Below, in pieces: positions 1 through 9,033 of a DNA stretch of 64,000 bases. This DNA comes from Marilutibacter chinensis (GTDB lineage: Bacteria > Pseudomonadota > Gammaproteobacteria > Xanthomonadales > Xanthomonadaceae), in contig NZ_JAKJPO010000004.1 of assembly GCF_021725675.1 (NCBI RefSeq), positions 124,001 through 188,000 on the forward strand, read 5' to 3'. Every line of letters starts with the position of its first letter. Positions within the stretch are counted from its first letter, which is position 1. The notes below the pieces were generated by a model. The model saw only the letters and a program-made list of their open reading frames with translations. It was not told where the DNA came from and ran no database searches. The translations under genes and the position numbers were made by a program.

Positions 1-590
1 CCGACGCCCAGTCCGCACACCTGCGCGACCATGTGGGTCAGCAGCGCATAGCTGGCGATGTTGAACGGCACGCCGAGGAAGATGTCGCCGCTGCGCTGGT
101 ACAGCTGACAGCTCAGCTTTCCGTCCACCACGTAGAACTGGAACATCGTGTGGCAGGGCATCAGCGCCATCCGCGGCAGATCGGTGACGTTCCACGCACT
201 GACGATCAGCCGGCGCGAATCGGGATTGCGCTTGATCTCCTCGACCACCCAGCTGATCTGGTCGATGCCGCCGTCCCTGCCATTGCCCCAGTGCCGCCAC
301 TGGTGGCCGTAGACCGGGCCCAGCTCGCCGTTGGCATCGGCCCATTCGTCCCAGATCGAGACCTTGTTGTCCTTCAGGTAGCCGATGTTGGTGTCGCCCT
401 GCAGGAACCACAGCAGCTCGTGGATGATCGAGCGCAGGTGCAGCTTCTTGGTGGTGACCAGCGGAAAGCCCTGGCTGAGGTCGAAGCGCATCTGCCAGCC
501 GAACACGCTGCGGGTGCCGGTACCGGTCCGGTCGGCCTTGTCGGTGCCGTGCTCGAGGACGTGGCGAAGCAGGTCGAGATATGCGCGCAT
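1..590 (-). CDS. thyA: Thymidylate synthase, partial (C-terminal end beyond the left edge)
   Basis: Converts dUMP to dTMP using 5,10-methylenetetrahydrofolate. The first ~196 of about 264 residues are present. Visible family motifs are DRTGTGT near residue 20, the [10 protein letters not shown] block, the [10 protein letters not shown] motif with the catalytic cysteine at residue 146 (the same number as in E. coli ThyA), and [11 protein letters not shown] followed by [12 protein letters not shown]. The ATG at 590-588 gives the usual N-terminus MRAYLDLL. It lies six bases downstream of the lgt stop codon, so the two are almost certainly co-transcribed, an arrangement common in gammaproteobacteria. 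Truncation is only due to the window edge. Confidence 0.97.
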   Translation of the reverse strand, partial: MRAYLDLLRHVLEHGTDKADRTGTGTRSVFGWQMRFDLSQGFPLVTTKKLHLRSIIHELLWFLQGDTNIGYLKDNKVSIWDEWADANGELGPVYGHQWRHWGNGRDGGIDQISWVVEEIKRNPDSRRLIVSAWNVTDLPRMALMPCHTMFQFYVVDGKLSCQLYQRSGDIFLGVPFNIASYALLTHMVAQVCGLGV

Positions 591-596
591 CGGTTC

Positions 597-1478
597 CTAC
601 TCCGTAGCCGCGGCCGCGGCCGGCTGCAGGGTCGGCGAGCGCCGCGACAGCCACAGCCAGAACAGACCGAGCGCGATCAGCGGCAGGCTCAGCACCTGGC
701 CCATCGTCAGCCAGTCGAACGCAAGATAGCCGAGCTGCGCATCGGGCACGCGCACGAACTCGACCAGGAAGCGGAAGCAGCCGTAAAGCAGCGCGAACAT
801 GCCGGCCACCGCGTAACGCGGCCGCGGGCGGCTGGAGAACCACCACAGCACCACGAACATCACCAGCCCCTCCAGGCACGCCTGGTACAGCTGCGACGGA
901 TGGCGGGCGAACGCGTCGAGGGCGCCGTTCGCATGCAGGCTGCGCAGTTGCTCCAGCGGCAGGTTCGCGTACTGGCCGGGCAGCGCGCCGGGAAACACCA
1001 CGCCCCAGTCCGCGCCGGTCGGCTTGCCCCACAACTCGCCGCCGATGTAGTTGCCCAGCCGGCCGAAACCCAGCCCCGGCGGCACCAGCGGGGCGACGAA
1101 ATCCGTCACGTCGAAGAAATGCAGGCCGTTGCGCCGGGCCCACCACAATGCCGCGACCATCACGCCAGCCAGGCCGCCATGGAAGCTCATCCCGCCTTCC
1201 CAGATGCGGAACAGCATCAGCGGGTCGCGGACCAGTTCGGAGAACCCGTAGAAGAACACATAGCCCAGGCGACCGCCCAGCACCACACCGATCATCGCGT
1301 AGAACAGCAGATCTCCGAACCCCTGCTCGTCGACGCCGGGCAGGCGACCCGCACGGATCCTCCGGCGCCCGAGCCACCATGCGGTCACGAATCCCAGCAG
1401 GTACATGATGCCGTACCAGTGGACCTTCAGCGGACCCAGCCCGAAGGCGATCGGGTCGATCTGGTGCAGGACGATCAT
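597..1478 (-). CDS. lgt: Phosphatidylglycerol:prolipoprotein diacylglyceryl transferase
   Basis: Integral inner-membrane enzyme that transfers diacylglycerol from phosphatidylglycerol to the lipobox cysteine of prolipoproteins, the first step of lipoprotein maturation. 293 aa, the normal size, with about seven hydrophobic segments. The Lgt signature is clear: [11 protein letters not shown] near residue 20, GGMSFHGGL, and [15 protein letters not shown] near the middle, followed by RHPSQLYQA. The ATG at 1478 fits the family N-terminus. It is first in an lgt-thyA operon. Several predicted lipoproteins in this window (LemA-type protein, the gene beside mrcB, Pal) would be its substrates. Confidence 0.97.
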   Translation of the reverse strand: MIVLHQIDPIAFGLGPLKVHWYGIMYLLGFVTAWWLGRRRIRAGRLPGVDEQGFGDLLFYAMIGVVLGGRLGYVFFYGFSELVRDPLMLFRIWEGGMSFHGGLAGVMVAALWWARRNGLHFFDVTDFVAPLVPPGLGFGRLGNYIGGELWGKPTGADWGVVFPGALPGQYANLPLEQLRSLHANGALDAFARHPSQLYQACLEGLVMFVVLWWFSSRPRPRYAVAGMFALLYGCFRFLVEFVRVPDAQLGYLAFDWLTMGQVLSLPLIALGLFWLWLSRRSPTLQPAAAAATE

Positions 1479-1635
1479 GCGGACGGCGGGCTCCGGTCGA
1501 CGGCTGGGCCCCTATTGTGCCCGAGCGGGAAGACGGATCGGCAGCGCCCCGGCCCGGAGCCGCCCCGAACCGCATCGCCGCATGCGTCAGAAGCCCTGCG
1601 GCAGACGCCCCGTGCGGGCTGCAACGGACGCATGT

Positions 1636-2136
1636 TCAGAGCAGATGCGGGTCGTCCGGCAGCTCGTTGGCATCGATGTCGCCGTCCTCGCGCGGAAAGT
1701 GCCGGGCGACCATATCCGACAGCGCCTCGATGCCGGCGACCACCGCCGCCTCCGGCTCCCCGGCCCTCAACCGGTTCTCGATCAACTGGCAGACGCCGCG
1801 CCACTGTTCCTCGCTGACCCGGCCATCGAAGCCCCGGTCGGCGACGATCTCGATGCGATGGTCGGCCAGCAGCAGATACAGCAGCACGCCGTTGTTGGCG
1901 GCCGTGTCCCATACCCGCAGACGCGCGAACACGTCCAGCGCCTCGGCACGGGCGTCGACGCCGCGCCAGACGAGTCCCGGAGCCAGCGCAGACTCGACCG
2001 CGAAGCAGATCTCTCCGCGGTGCCTGCGTTCCCCATCGGCGATCGCGCGGGTGATCCGCTGCAGGCTGTCGGCCGGGAACCGGCGGCGCGAGGATGGCGC
2101 GAACAGATGGCGGATCAGGCGTTGCAGACGTCCCAT
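1636..2136 (-). CDS. TPM-domain protein without signal peptide
   Basis: 166-residue protein with a TPM (YgcG/TLP18.3-Psb32-MOLO-1) fold: the stretches AIADGERRHRGEICFAVE, VWDTAANNGVLLYLLLADHR and IEIVADRGFDG match the family pattern. It lacks a signal peptide or membrane segment, unlike the larger TPM protein immediately upstream (stop at 2140, three bases away). It is the last gene of a lemA-TPM-TPM set, a grouping common in proteobacteria. The biochemical role of bacterial TPM proteins is unsettled; acid phosphatase activity is known only for the plant relative, so no enzymatic function is claimed. Confidence 0.85.
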   Translation of the reverse strand: MGRLQRLIRHLFAPSSRRRFPADSLQRITRAIADGERRHRGEICFAVESALAPGLVWRGVDARAEALDVFARLRVWDTAANNGVLLYLLLADHRIEIVADRGFDGRVSEEQWRGVCQLIENRLRAGEPEAAVVAGIEALSDMVARHFPREDGDIDANELPDDPHLL

Positions 2137-2139
2137 CGT

Positions 2140-3090
2140 TCACCAGCTCCCGGAGGCACCGCCGCCCCCACTCATGCCACCGCCACCGGACCAGCCGCCG
2201 CCGCCGAAGCCGCCGGAGGAACCGCCGCCCCAACTGCCACCACCGCCGCCGAAGCCGCCTCCACCGAAACCACCCCAGCCGCTGTCGCGGGCATAACGGC
2301 CGCCACGGCCGCCGCCCGAGCTGATCAGGCCGATGAAAAAGCCGATCAGGCCGCCGAAGCCGCCGACGATCAGCGCCGAGGAGATCAGCCACGCCGCGCC
2401 GCCCGCGAGCCCGCCGCCGACCAGGCCGCGCGCGAGGCCGGGCAGCCGATTGAAGATCGCACGGGCGAACTGGGCGACGAACAGCGCGACGAACAGTGCC
2501 ATCAGCCAGTTGCCGCCGCCCCCGTTACCACCACCGGGACCGTCGCGCCGGCGCGCTTCCGCCATCGGCGCCGGCAGCGGCTCGCCGTCGATCAGTCCGG
2601 CCAATGCCGCCGTCGCCTCGCCGACACCGCCGGCGAAGTCGCCGGCGCGGAAGCGCGGCACCAGATATTCCTGGATCACCCGGTGCGCGGTGGCGTCCGG
2701 GATCGCACCCTCGAGCCCGTAACCGACCTCGATGTGCACGCGACGGTCGTCCTTGGCGACCACCAGCAGCACGCCGTCGTCCACGCCCTCGCGCCCGAGC
2801 TTCCAGGTTTCGAACACGCGCACCGCATACTGGGCCACGTCCTCCGGCTGCGTGGTCGGCACCATCAGCACCTGCAACTGGCTGCCCTTGCGTTCCTGCA
2901 GCGCCAGCGCCTGCGCCTCCAGCGACTGCCGGGTCGCCATGTCGAGGGTGCCGGTGGTGTCGACCACCGGCGAATCCAGCGGCGGTATCGGCGCCAGGGA
3001 CTGCGCCCGTGCCGGCGCCGGGCCCGGAACCAGCAGCAGGATGGCGGCCAGCAGCCAGCCGCCGAGGAAGCGGGCGCGGATCCGCATCAC
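2140..3090 (-). CDS. Secreted/membrane TPM-domain protein with glycine-rich tail (YgcG-like)
   Basis: 316 aa. Residues 1-29 form a signal peptide ending in ARAQS. The TPM domain follows (about 35-165) with DTTGTLD, GSQLQVLMVPTT, GVDDGVLLVVAKDDR and VGYGLEGAIPD. One or two hydrophobic segments lie around 200-255, then a very Gly/Ser/Trp-rich low-complexity tail to the end. This order (signal, TPM, membrane segment, glycine-rich tail) is typical of YgcG-like proteins encoded beside LemA. It starts 6 bases after the LemA stop and ends 3 bases before the smaller TPM gene. Probably envelope-localised; function unknown. Confidence 0.88.
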   Translation of the reverse strand: MMRIRARFLGGWLLAAILLLVPGPAPARAQSLAPIPPLDSPVVDTTGTLDMATRQSLEAQALALQERKGSQLQVLMVPTTQPEDVAQYAVRVFETWKLGREGVDDGVLLVVAKDDRRVHIEVGYGLEGAIPDATAHRVIQEYLVPRFRAGDFAGGVGEATAALAGLIDGEPLPAPMAEARRRDGPGGGNGGGGNWLMALFVALFVAQFARAIFNRLPGLARGLVGGGLAGGAAWLISSALIVGGFGGLIGFFIGLISSGGGRGGRYARDSGWGGFGGGGFGGGGGSWGGGSSGGFGGGGWSGGGGMSGGGGASGSW

Positions 3091-3096
3091 CTGCGG

Positions 3097-3744
3097 TCAG
3101 CCGCCGACCGGTGCGTCGTCGCCGAAGTCCACCGCCGGCGCCTGCTGGATCTGCGCCTCGTTCTCGACGCTGAAGTTCGGCTTGGGTTCGTAGCCGAACA
3201 CCATCGCGGTCAGATTGACCGGAAACTGGCGGATGTAGGTGTTGTAGTCCTGCACGGCCTGGATGTAGCGCTGGCGCTCGACGCTGATCCGGTTCTCGGT
3301 ACCCTCGAGCTGCGCCTGCAGCTGCAGGAAGTTCTGGTCGGCCTTGAGCTGCGGGTAGTTTTCGCTGACCAGGAGCAGCCGGCCTATCGCGCTCTGCAAC
3401 TGCCCCTGGGCCTGCTGGAACTGCTCGATCGAGGCCGGATCCCCGGCATCGACATTGATGCTGCCGACCCTGGCACGCGCCTCGGTGACGCGGGTGAACA
3501 CTTCTTCCTCATGGGCCGCATAGCCCTTGACCGTTGCGACCAGGTTCGGGACCAGATCCGCGCGCCGCTTGTAGACGTTGAGCACCTGCGACCAGGCCGC
3601 GGCCACCGCCTCGTCCTTCTGCTGGATGGTGTTGTAGCCGCAGCCGCTCAGCATGCTGGCGAGCAGGACCAGAAGCAGGCCCCTTAACGGCAGCCCCCTG
3701 AACGACGGGCCTTCGAACGGCGGACGCGGGCGCGACGGTTCCAT
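3097..3744 (-). CDS. lemA: LemA family lipoprotein
   Basis: 215 aa. The chosen ATG at 3744 is followed by a hydrophobic stretch ending in a lipobox (ASMLSGC), so the mature protein should be a membrane-anchored lipoprotein. The LemA pattern follows: GYNTIQQKDEAV, RRADLVPNLVATVKGYA, SENYPQLKADQNF and the ISVERQRY helix, a helical bundle. An upstream in-frame extension lacks family similarity. First gene of the lemA-TPM-TPM set. LemA proteins are of unknown molecular function and are associated with the cell envelope. Confidence 0.92.
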   Translation of the reverse strand: MEPSRPRPPFEGPSFRGLPLRGLLLVLLASMLSGCGYNTIQQKDEAVAAAWSQVLNVYKRRADLVPNLVATVKGYAAHEEEVFTRVTEARARVGSINVDAGDPASIEQFQQAQGQLQSAIGRLLLVSENYPQLKADQNFLQLQAQLEGTENRISVERQRYIQAVQDYNTYIRQFPVNLTAMVFGYEPKPNFSVENEAQIQQAPAVDFGDDAPVGG

Positions 3745-3860
3745 GGCGGTTCCTCGAAGCACGGTGGTGCGCCGATTGCAGCACCCCGGCGCGCGGCGCG
3801 CAACGTTCGCCGCCGCCAGGAACACGGCCGCACCCGGCCAAGACGGGCAGCCGTTCCGGG

Positions 3861-4595
3861 TCATTCGCGCAGGATGCGGCGCTCGGCGTTGCGCCTTGCC
3901 CACAGGTTCAGGCACTCGACCAGGGCCGAGAAACCCATCGCGCCGTAGATGTAGCCGCGCGGGATGTGCATCTCCAGGCCGTCGGCGATCAGGTACACGC
4001 CGACCAGGACGATGAACGCCAGCGCCAGCATCTTGATGGTCGGGTTGTTGTCGATGAACTGGCCCAGCGGGCGCGCGGCCATCAGCATCACCGCGACCGC
4101 CAGCAGGATCGCGAACACCATGATCACGCGCTGGTCGGCCAGGCCGACCGCGGCGATCACCGAGTCGAGCGAGAACACGATGTCGATCACGGCGATCTGG
4201 GCGATCACCATCCAGAACGACGCTGCCGGACGGGTATGGATGTCCTCCGACTCCGGTTCGCCGGCGACGAGGTCGCGGATCTCCATCGCGCCCTTCACCA
4301 GCAGGAATGCGCCGCCGAGGACCAGTACCAGGTCGCGCACCGAGATACCCTGCCCGAACACGCTGAACAGGTCGTGGGTCAGCCCGGCCAGCCAGGCCAG
4401 GGTCAGCAGCAGGCAGATGCGGCTGATGCAGGCGACCGCGATGCCGAACTTGCGCGCGACCTCGCGCCGGTGCTGCGGCAGCTTGCTCACCGCGATCGAG
4501 ATGAACACCAGGTTGTCGATGCCGAGCACGATCTCGATCGCGCTGAGGGTCAGGAGGGTGATCCAGGCGTTCGGATCGGTCAGTAGTTCAATCAC
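3861..4595 (-). CDS. TerC family integral membrane protein
   Basis: 244 aa with about seven hydrophobic helices. Family hallmarks are EIVLGIDNLVFISI near residue 20 and VIDIVFSLDSVIAAVG near residue 140; the acidic residues inside these membrane segments are thought to bind metal. Members are linked to tellurite resistance and to manganese export in other bacteria, so a metal-export role is possible but not shown here. It is read leftward after dgkA with an 81-base gap; no manganese (yybP-ykoY) riboswitch was recognisable in that gap. Confidence 0.9.
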   Translation of the reverse strand: MIELLTDPNAWITLLTLSAIEIVLGIDNLVFISIAVSKLPQHRREVARKFGIAVACISRICLLLTLAWLAGLTHDLFSVFGQGISVRDLVLVLGGAFLLVKGAMEIRDLVAGEPESEDIHTRPAASFWMVIAQIAVIDIVFSLDSVIAAVGLADQRVIMVFAILLAVAVMLMAARPLGQFIDNNPTIKMLALAFIVLVGVYLIADGLEMHIPRGYIYGAMGFSALVECLNLWARRNAERRILRE

Positions 4596-4676
4596 TGGCT
4601 GTGTTCCTGCTTGTTTCGGGTCGCGGCGGCCGTGGACACGGCTGCCGTCATGTCGTCGGAAGCTGTCGGGACCGCG

Positions 4677-5057
4677 TCAAAGCAGTCGTGGCACCAGGAT
4701 CGCGCTCCACACCAGCAGCACGTTCATCATCACCACGAACACCGCGGCAGAACCCATGTCCTTGGCACGCCCCGCCAGCTCGTGATGCTCGTCGCCGAAG
4801 CGCTCGATCACCGCCTCGACCGCCGAATTGAGCAGTTCGACGCTGAGCACCAGCATCATCGAGCCAATCAGCAACACCCGCTCGACCGGGCTGTCGCCGA
4901 GCCACCAGCCCAGCGGTGCGAGGATCACGAACAGGTAGACCTCGAGCCTGAACGAGGATTCGTACAGCCAGGCCGCCTTCAACCCCTGCATCGACCAGAT
5001 CGTGGCCTTGAAGATGCGGCTGGGGCGCCGTGGCAGGTGTCCGAATTCGTCGGCCAT
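4677..5057 (-). CDS. dgkA: Diacylglycerol kinase
   Basis: 126-residue, three-helix inner-membrane enzyme that phosphorylates diacylglycerol so it can be recycled into phospholipid. The DgkA signature is intact: VELLNSAVEAVIERFG then HELAGRAKDMGSAAV, containing the catalytic glutamate and the Asn/Glu active-site set. The length equals the usual ~120 aa. The ATG at 5057 gives MADEFGHL followed by the amphipathic N-terminal helix. Diacylglycerol is made during membrane-derived oligosaccharide synthesis in relatives. Lies between TerC and the isoaspartyl peptidase on the same strand. Confidence 0.95.
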   Translation of the reverse strand: MADEFGHLPRRPSRIFKATIWSMQGLKAAWLYESSFRLEVYLFVILAPLGWWLGDSPVERVLLIGSMMLVLSVELLNSAVEAVIERFGDEHHELAGRAKDMGSAAVFVVMMNVLLVWSAILVPRLL

Positions 5058-5363
5058 GGATCATGCGTCTCGCTGGAGGGGTGGAACACGGACCGGCATG
5101 GTCCTGGGGCGCCGCCGGGCCGTCGCGCGGGCATCTCGCGACATCAGCCCGGCCACGACAAACGACGACGGCTGGAAGCGCCCGGATCGGCTGCCAGCCA
5201 GCTCACGACCGTGGGAAACCGATGTCGGACCCGGACCGGCCCGCTGCCTGGACCCGGCACGGCGGACGATTTTGCCACACCCCGGCAGTACGGCCACCGA
5301 ACCGTTCCGATCCGCCGTTCGGCGCCGGCCCGAGGGAGCTCCGGACCGGGCGGCCGGTCAGGG
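5058..5363. other. Intergenic stretch, no gene recognised
   Basis: 306 bases between the dgkA start and the iaaA stop. Short open frames exist on both strands but none has family similarity, a sensible ribosome-binding site or a plausible composition. It should hold the dgkA promoter; no confident -35/-10 pair or terminator was picked out. Confidence 0.5.
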
Positions 5364-6416
5364 TCAGCCGGACTCGCCAGACTCGTGGATCGCGGTGCCG
5401 CGACTGCCATCGGGACGGATCCAGCCGCGGAACATGCTACCGCTGTTGAACGGCATCGCGATGTTGCCGTCGGAGTCGAGCGCGATCGCGCCGCCGTCGC
5501 CACCCGCGGCCGGAACGATCCGGTTGACCACCTCCTCGGCCGCCTCGGCGAGGCTGTCGCCGCGGTACGCAACCCGCGCGCAGATGTCATGGGCGACCGC
5601 GTTGCGGATGTAGAACTCGCCCCAGCCGGTGCCGGAGACGCCGCAGCGCTCGTCGGCCCAGGTACCGGCGCCGATCACCGGGGAATCGCCGATCCGGCCG
5701 AAGCGTTTGTTGGTCATGCCGCCGGTGCTGGTGCCGGCGGCGATGTGGCCGTGCACGTCCAGCGCGACCGCGCCGACGGTGCCGAAATACGCCGGCGCAT
5801 CGTCGCCAAGCGCCGCATCGGGATCGCGCGCCTCCTTCTGCTTCGCCTGCTCCAGCGCGCGGCGACGGTGCCCGGTATCGAACCAGTGGTTCTCGACCCG
5901 CTCGATCTCCGGCCGCGAATCGGCGAAGGCCTCGGCACCCGCGCCCGCCATCATCACGTGCGGGCTGTGCTCCATTACCGCGCGGGCGAGCCGGATCGGA
6001 TTGCGTACCGTGGTCACCCCCGCCACCGCGCCCGCGCGCCGGGTATGCCCCTCCATCACCGATGCGTCGAGTTCGTGCCCGCCGACGGCATTGAACACCG
6101 CGCCCTTGCCGGCGTTGAAGCGCGGCGACTCCTCCAGTACGAGGATCGCGGCCTCCACCGCGTCCAGCGCCGCGCCGCCGCGGGCGAGCACGGCATTGCC
6201 GGCGTCGAGTGCACGGTCGAGGGTCGCGTGCACGTCGCGACGATCTTCGGCGCTGAGCGCATCCTTCGGTACGAAGCCGGCACCGCCGTGGATGACCAGC
6301 GCGGTCTTTCCGGCTGGCGCGGCATTTCCGGAGCCATCGGCTTGCGTCTTCGACATGGGTTCTTCGGCATTGGCGGTCATCGCGACCAGGACAAGTGACA
6401 GCAGCAGTGAGCGCAT
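5364..6416 (-). CDS. iaaA: Isoaspartyl peptidase / plant-type L-asparaginase, exported form
   Basis: 350-residue N-terminal-nucleophile hydrolase that removes isoaspartyl residues from peptides and hydrolyses L-asparagine. ALVIHGGAG opens the catalytic domain near residue 40, followed by RFNAGKGAVFN. The autocleavage/nucleophile threonine is Thr213 in GTVGAVALD, and TSTGGMTNK and GRIGDSPVIGAG follow. The chosen ATG at 6416 gives a signal-like N-terminus (MRSLLLSLVLVAMTANA), so the enzyme may be periplasmic; upstream in-frame sequence runs through a hexanucleotide repeat and is not coding-like. It is expected to mature into alpha and beta subunits. Confidence 0.93.
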   Translation of the reverse strand: MRSLLLSLVLVAMTANAEEPMSKTQADGSGNAAPAGKTALVIHGGAGFVPKDALSAEDRRDVHATLDRALDAGNAVLARGGAALDAVEAAILVLEESPRFNAGKGAVFNAVGGHELDASVMEGHTRRAGAVAGVTTVRNPIRLARAVMEHSPHVMMAGAGAEAFADSRPEIERVENHWFDTGHRRRALEQAKQKEARDPDAALGDDAPAYFGTVGAVALDVHGHIAAGTSTGGMTNKRFGRIGDSPVIGAGTWADERCGVSGTGWGEFYIRNAVAHDICARVAYRGDSLAEAAEEVVNRIVPAAGGDGGAIALDSDGNIAMPFNSGSMFRGWIRPDGSRGTAIHESGESG

Positions 6417-6451
6417 CGTCGTTTCCCCGGGGTGGAGGCACGAGGATACCT

Positions 6452-6491
<40 letters not shown>

Positions 6492-6655
6492 GGATTTTGA
6501 TTTTCGGATGCCCGAAAGCCTGTGTTGATTGCAGACCCGGAGGGCGGCGCACATGGATGTGCGCCGTTTTTCGACCGAGCCATGGATGGCGAGTCGAAAA
6601 ATCCCGAGACGCCATCCGTTCGCGGTGGAGGTGTGTCGGGGAGGCCCTTTCTTTT

Positions 6656-6691
6656 GGTGACTTTTCTTTGGGCCAGCAAAGAAAAGTTACC
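6656..6691. repeat. Hairpin with 15-base arms (GGTGACTTTTCTTTG...)
   Basis: Arm GGTGACTTTTCTTTG at 6656-6670, loop GGCCAG, returning arm CAAAGAAAAGTTACC at 6677-6691, with a single G-T mismatch. Followed directly by a GC hairpin at 6691-6708. The outer sequence resembles the hairpin at 6839-6866. Confidence 0.85.
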
Positions 6692-6838
6692 CGCCGCTTC
6701 AGCGGCGGAAGCTGTTGACTTTGGTTAGGCCGATCCAGGCGTTCATCCAGCGTCGGAACAAGCGACTTCCGCTTCTGAACTCTGCATCTGAAGTTCCCTT
6801 CTCTGTCGAATCAAGGTCAAAGGCTTCCGCCTTCGGCG

Positions 6839-6866
6839 GGTTACTTTTGTCTTGGCAAAAGTAACC
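6839..6866. repeat. Hairpin with 11-base arms (GGTTACTTTTG...)
   Basis: Perfect arms GGTTACTTTTG (6839-6849) and CAAAAGTAACC (6856-6866) around a TCTTGG loop. The first and last eight or so bases match those of the 6656-6691 hairpin, so both belong to one repeat family. Confidence 0.85.
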
Positions 6867-7066
6867 AAAACCGCCCGCTCCTGACGCCCGCCGGGCCGGC
6901 TGCGCCGTCCCGGTCCCCTGTGCTCCTCGCCCGAAGCGGCACGGTGCCCAAACTCGCGGCGCTCAAACATGGGCACCTCTGCGGCCGCTCCGGCCTGCGG
7001 TGCGCGGCGGGCTTTAAGTCGCTGAAGATCAAGGGCCAGGTCAAAATCCACGGCAACGGCAATGGG

Positions 7067-8302
7067 CTACTGCTGCCGCAACGCCTCGATCGGATCCAGC
7101 TGCGATGCCTTGCGCGCAGGGTAGTAACCGAAGAACAGACCCGTGCAGATCGAAAAGCCCGCCGCGAGCGCTATCACCCGCCCGTTCAGCGCCACCGGCA
7201 GATCGCTGACCTGGCCCACCGCCAGAGCGCCGACCACGCCGATCGCGATACCCAGCACGCCGCCGATCAACGAGATCAGCATCGCCTCGGCCAGGAACTG
7301 CCGACGCACGTCGGAAGGCCCGGCACCGACCGCCATCCGCAATCCGATCTCGCGGATCCGCTCCGTCACCGACACCAGCATGATGTTCATGATGCCGATG
7401 CCGCCGACCACCAGCGAGATCGTCGCCACCGCACCAAGCAGCAACGACATCAAGCGGGTGGTGGAAGTGCGGGTCTCGATGATTTCGGCGATGTTGCGGA
7501 CCCTGAAGTCGTCCTCGGCGCCAGGCTGGATGCGATGACGTTGGCGCAGCAATGCCTCGACTTCGCCCTGCACGTAGGACAGGTCGTCCGCATCGGCGAC
7601 ACCCAGGGTGATCTGCTGCACCGCCCCGGGCGGCAGCGCCATCGCCCCCATCAGCCGCCGCCGCGCGGTCTCCAGCGGCACCAGCAGGATGTCGTCCTGG
7701 TCCTGGCCCCAGCCGCCCTGCCCCTTGGGTTCGAGCGTGCCGACCACGATGAACGGCACCCGCCCGATCCGGATCGTCTGCCCGATCGCATCCTCGTCGC
7801 CGAACAACTCGCGACGCAGGGTCTCGCCGATGATCACCGACTTGGCAGCGCTGGAATAGTCGCGCGGTTCGAACTCGGCGCCGCTGGCGATCTCCCAGTT
7901 CTCGATCGCGAAGAAGTCCGCCTGCACGCCCTGCCACTGGGTCGACCAGTTGTTCTCGGCATAGACCACCTGGGTACCGCCGCGCAGCGAGGAGGCGACG
8001 TACTGCACCTCGGGAATGTCGCGCCTGATCGCCTCCGCATCGCCCTCGTTGATCGTGAAGAAGCTGCTCGCGCTCATCCGCACGCCGCCCATCGGCCGGC
8101 CCGCGCCGGGGCTGATGTCGAGCCGGTTCGAGCCCAGCCCGGACACCAGCTTGTCGATCTCGGCCTGGGTGCCCTGGCCGACCGACACCATCACGATCAC
8201 CGCCGCGATGCCGATGATCACGCCCAACGACGTCAGCGCGCTGCGCAGCCAGTTGCCGCGCAGCGCGAAAGCGGCGGTGCGCAGGACCTCGAGGAAGTTC
8301 AT
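7067..8302 (-). CDS. macB: MacB-type ABC transporter permease
   Basis: 411 aa, the permease half of a tripartite efflux/export system. One membrane helix at about 19-45 (TSLGVIIGIAAVIVMVSVGQG), a large periplasmic MacB core domain, then three helices from about residue 285 (ISLVVGGIGIMNIMLVSVTER, the FtsX signature) to the end YYPARKASQLDPIEALR. In E. coli MacB this unit is fused to the ATPase; here it is a separate gene whose ATG overlaps the ATPase stop as ATGA (8299-8302). Together with MacA and an outer-membrane TolC it should export an unknown substrate. Confidence 0.93.
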   Translation of the reverse strand: MNFLEVLRTAAFALRGNWLRSALTSLGVIIGIAAVIVMVSVGQGTQAEIDKLVSGLGSNRLDISPGAGRPMGGVRMSASSFFTINEGDAEAIRRDIPEVQYVASSLRGGTQVVYAENNWSTQWQGVQADFFAIENWEIASGAEFEPRDYSSAAKSVIIGETLRRELFGDEDAIGQTIRIGRVPFIVVGTLEPKGQGGWGQDQDDILLVPLETARRRLMGAMALPPGAVQQITLGVADADDLSYVQGEVEALLRQRHRIQPGAEDDFRVRNIAEIIETRTSTTRLMSLLLGAVATISLVVGGIGIMNIMLVSVTERIREIGLRMAVGAGPSDVRRQFLAEAMLISLIGGVLGIAIGVVGALAVGQVSDLPVALNGRVIALAAGFSICTGLFFGYYPARKASQLDPIEALRQQ

Positions 8303-9033
8303 GCGGAACCTTCCGGGCGACGCGGCTGTTCGTGCAGGCGCCCGTCATGCATCTCCAGCACCCGGTCGCAGTGCGCGGCGACGCCAGGATCGTGGGTGAT
8401 CAGCACGACCGTCTGCCCCTCGTCCTGCAGCCGCTTGAACAACGCCAGGATCTCCTCGCCGGTACGGCTGTCGAGCGCGCCGGTCGGCTCGTCCGCGAGC
8501 AGGATCGAGGGCCGGTTGACCAGCGCCCGCGCGATCGCGACCCGCTGCTGCTGCCCGCCGGACAGCTCGCTGGGCCTGTGGTCCGCGCGCTCGACCAGCC
8601 CGACGGCGGCCAGCGCCTCGCGTGCGCGCTGCAGGCGCTGCGGGCGCGGTATGCCCGCGTAGCCCATCGGCATCGCGACGTTCTCCAGCGCACTCATCCG
8701 GCCGAGCAGGTTGAAGCCCTGGAACACGAAGCCGATCCGTTCCAGGCGCAGCTGCGCGCGCTGCTCGGCGTCCAGGGTGGCGATGTCGACGCCGTCGCAC
8801 AGGTACTGTCCGCTGCTGGGTGTATCCAGGCAGCCGATCAGGTTCATCAGGGTCGATTTGCCCGATCCGGACGGCCCCATGATCGATACCAGCTCGCCGG
8901 CGCCGATCCGCATGTCGACGTCGCGCAGCGCGACCACCTCGGCCGGCGTGCCCTCGGCATAGACCTTGCCCAGCCCGCGGGTCTGGATCACCGGTACCGC
9001 CGCGCCCGCGACATCGACCGCTGCCGCGCTCAT
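8299..9033 (-). CDS. ABC transporter ATP-binding protein (MacB/LolD type)
   Basis: 244 aa. Walker A GPSGSGKST at residues 53-61, the loop IGFVFQGFNLL, signature LSGGQQQRVAIARAL, Walker B ILLADEPTGALD and the switch histidine in LITHD are all present, so it should be an active ATPase. The ATG at 9033 overlaps the macA stop (ATGA at 9030-9033) and its own stop overlaps the permease start, giving tight translational coupling. Energises the neighbouring permease. Confidence 0.94.
   Translation of the reverse strand: MSAAAVDVAGAAVPVIQTRGLGKVYAEGTPAEVVALRDVDMRIGAGELVSIMGPSGSGKSTLMNLIGCLDTPSSGQYLCDGVDIATLDAEQRAQLRLERIGFVFQGFNLLGRMSALENVAMPMGYAGIPRPQRLQRAREALAAVGLVERADHRPSELSGGQQQRVAIARALVNRPSILLADEPTGALDSRTGEEILALFKRLQDEGQTVVLITHDPGVAAHCDRVLEMHDGRLHEQPRRPEGSA

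Noticed and set aside
33..1817. Long open frame on the plus strand across thyA and lgt
   Set aside because: It is antisense to two clearly recognisable genes, and its Arg/His/Gln-rich translation has no family similarity; long antisense frames are expected at this GC content.
4596..4676. Manganese (yybP-ykoY) riboswitch before the TerC gene
   Set aside because: Only 81 bases, containing a small GCCGTG/CACGGC hairpin but none of the conserved riboswitch core.
6522..6728. Small open frames over the ACTTTT hairpins
   Set aside because: They translate the dispersed repeat itself, change with repeat structure and have no ribosome-binding site.
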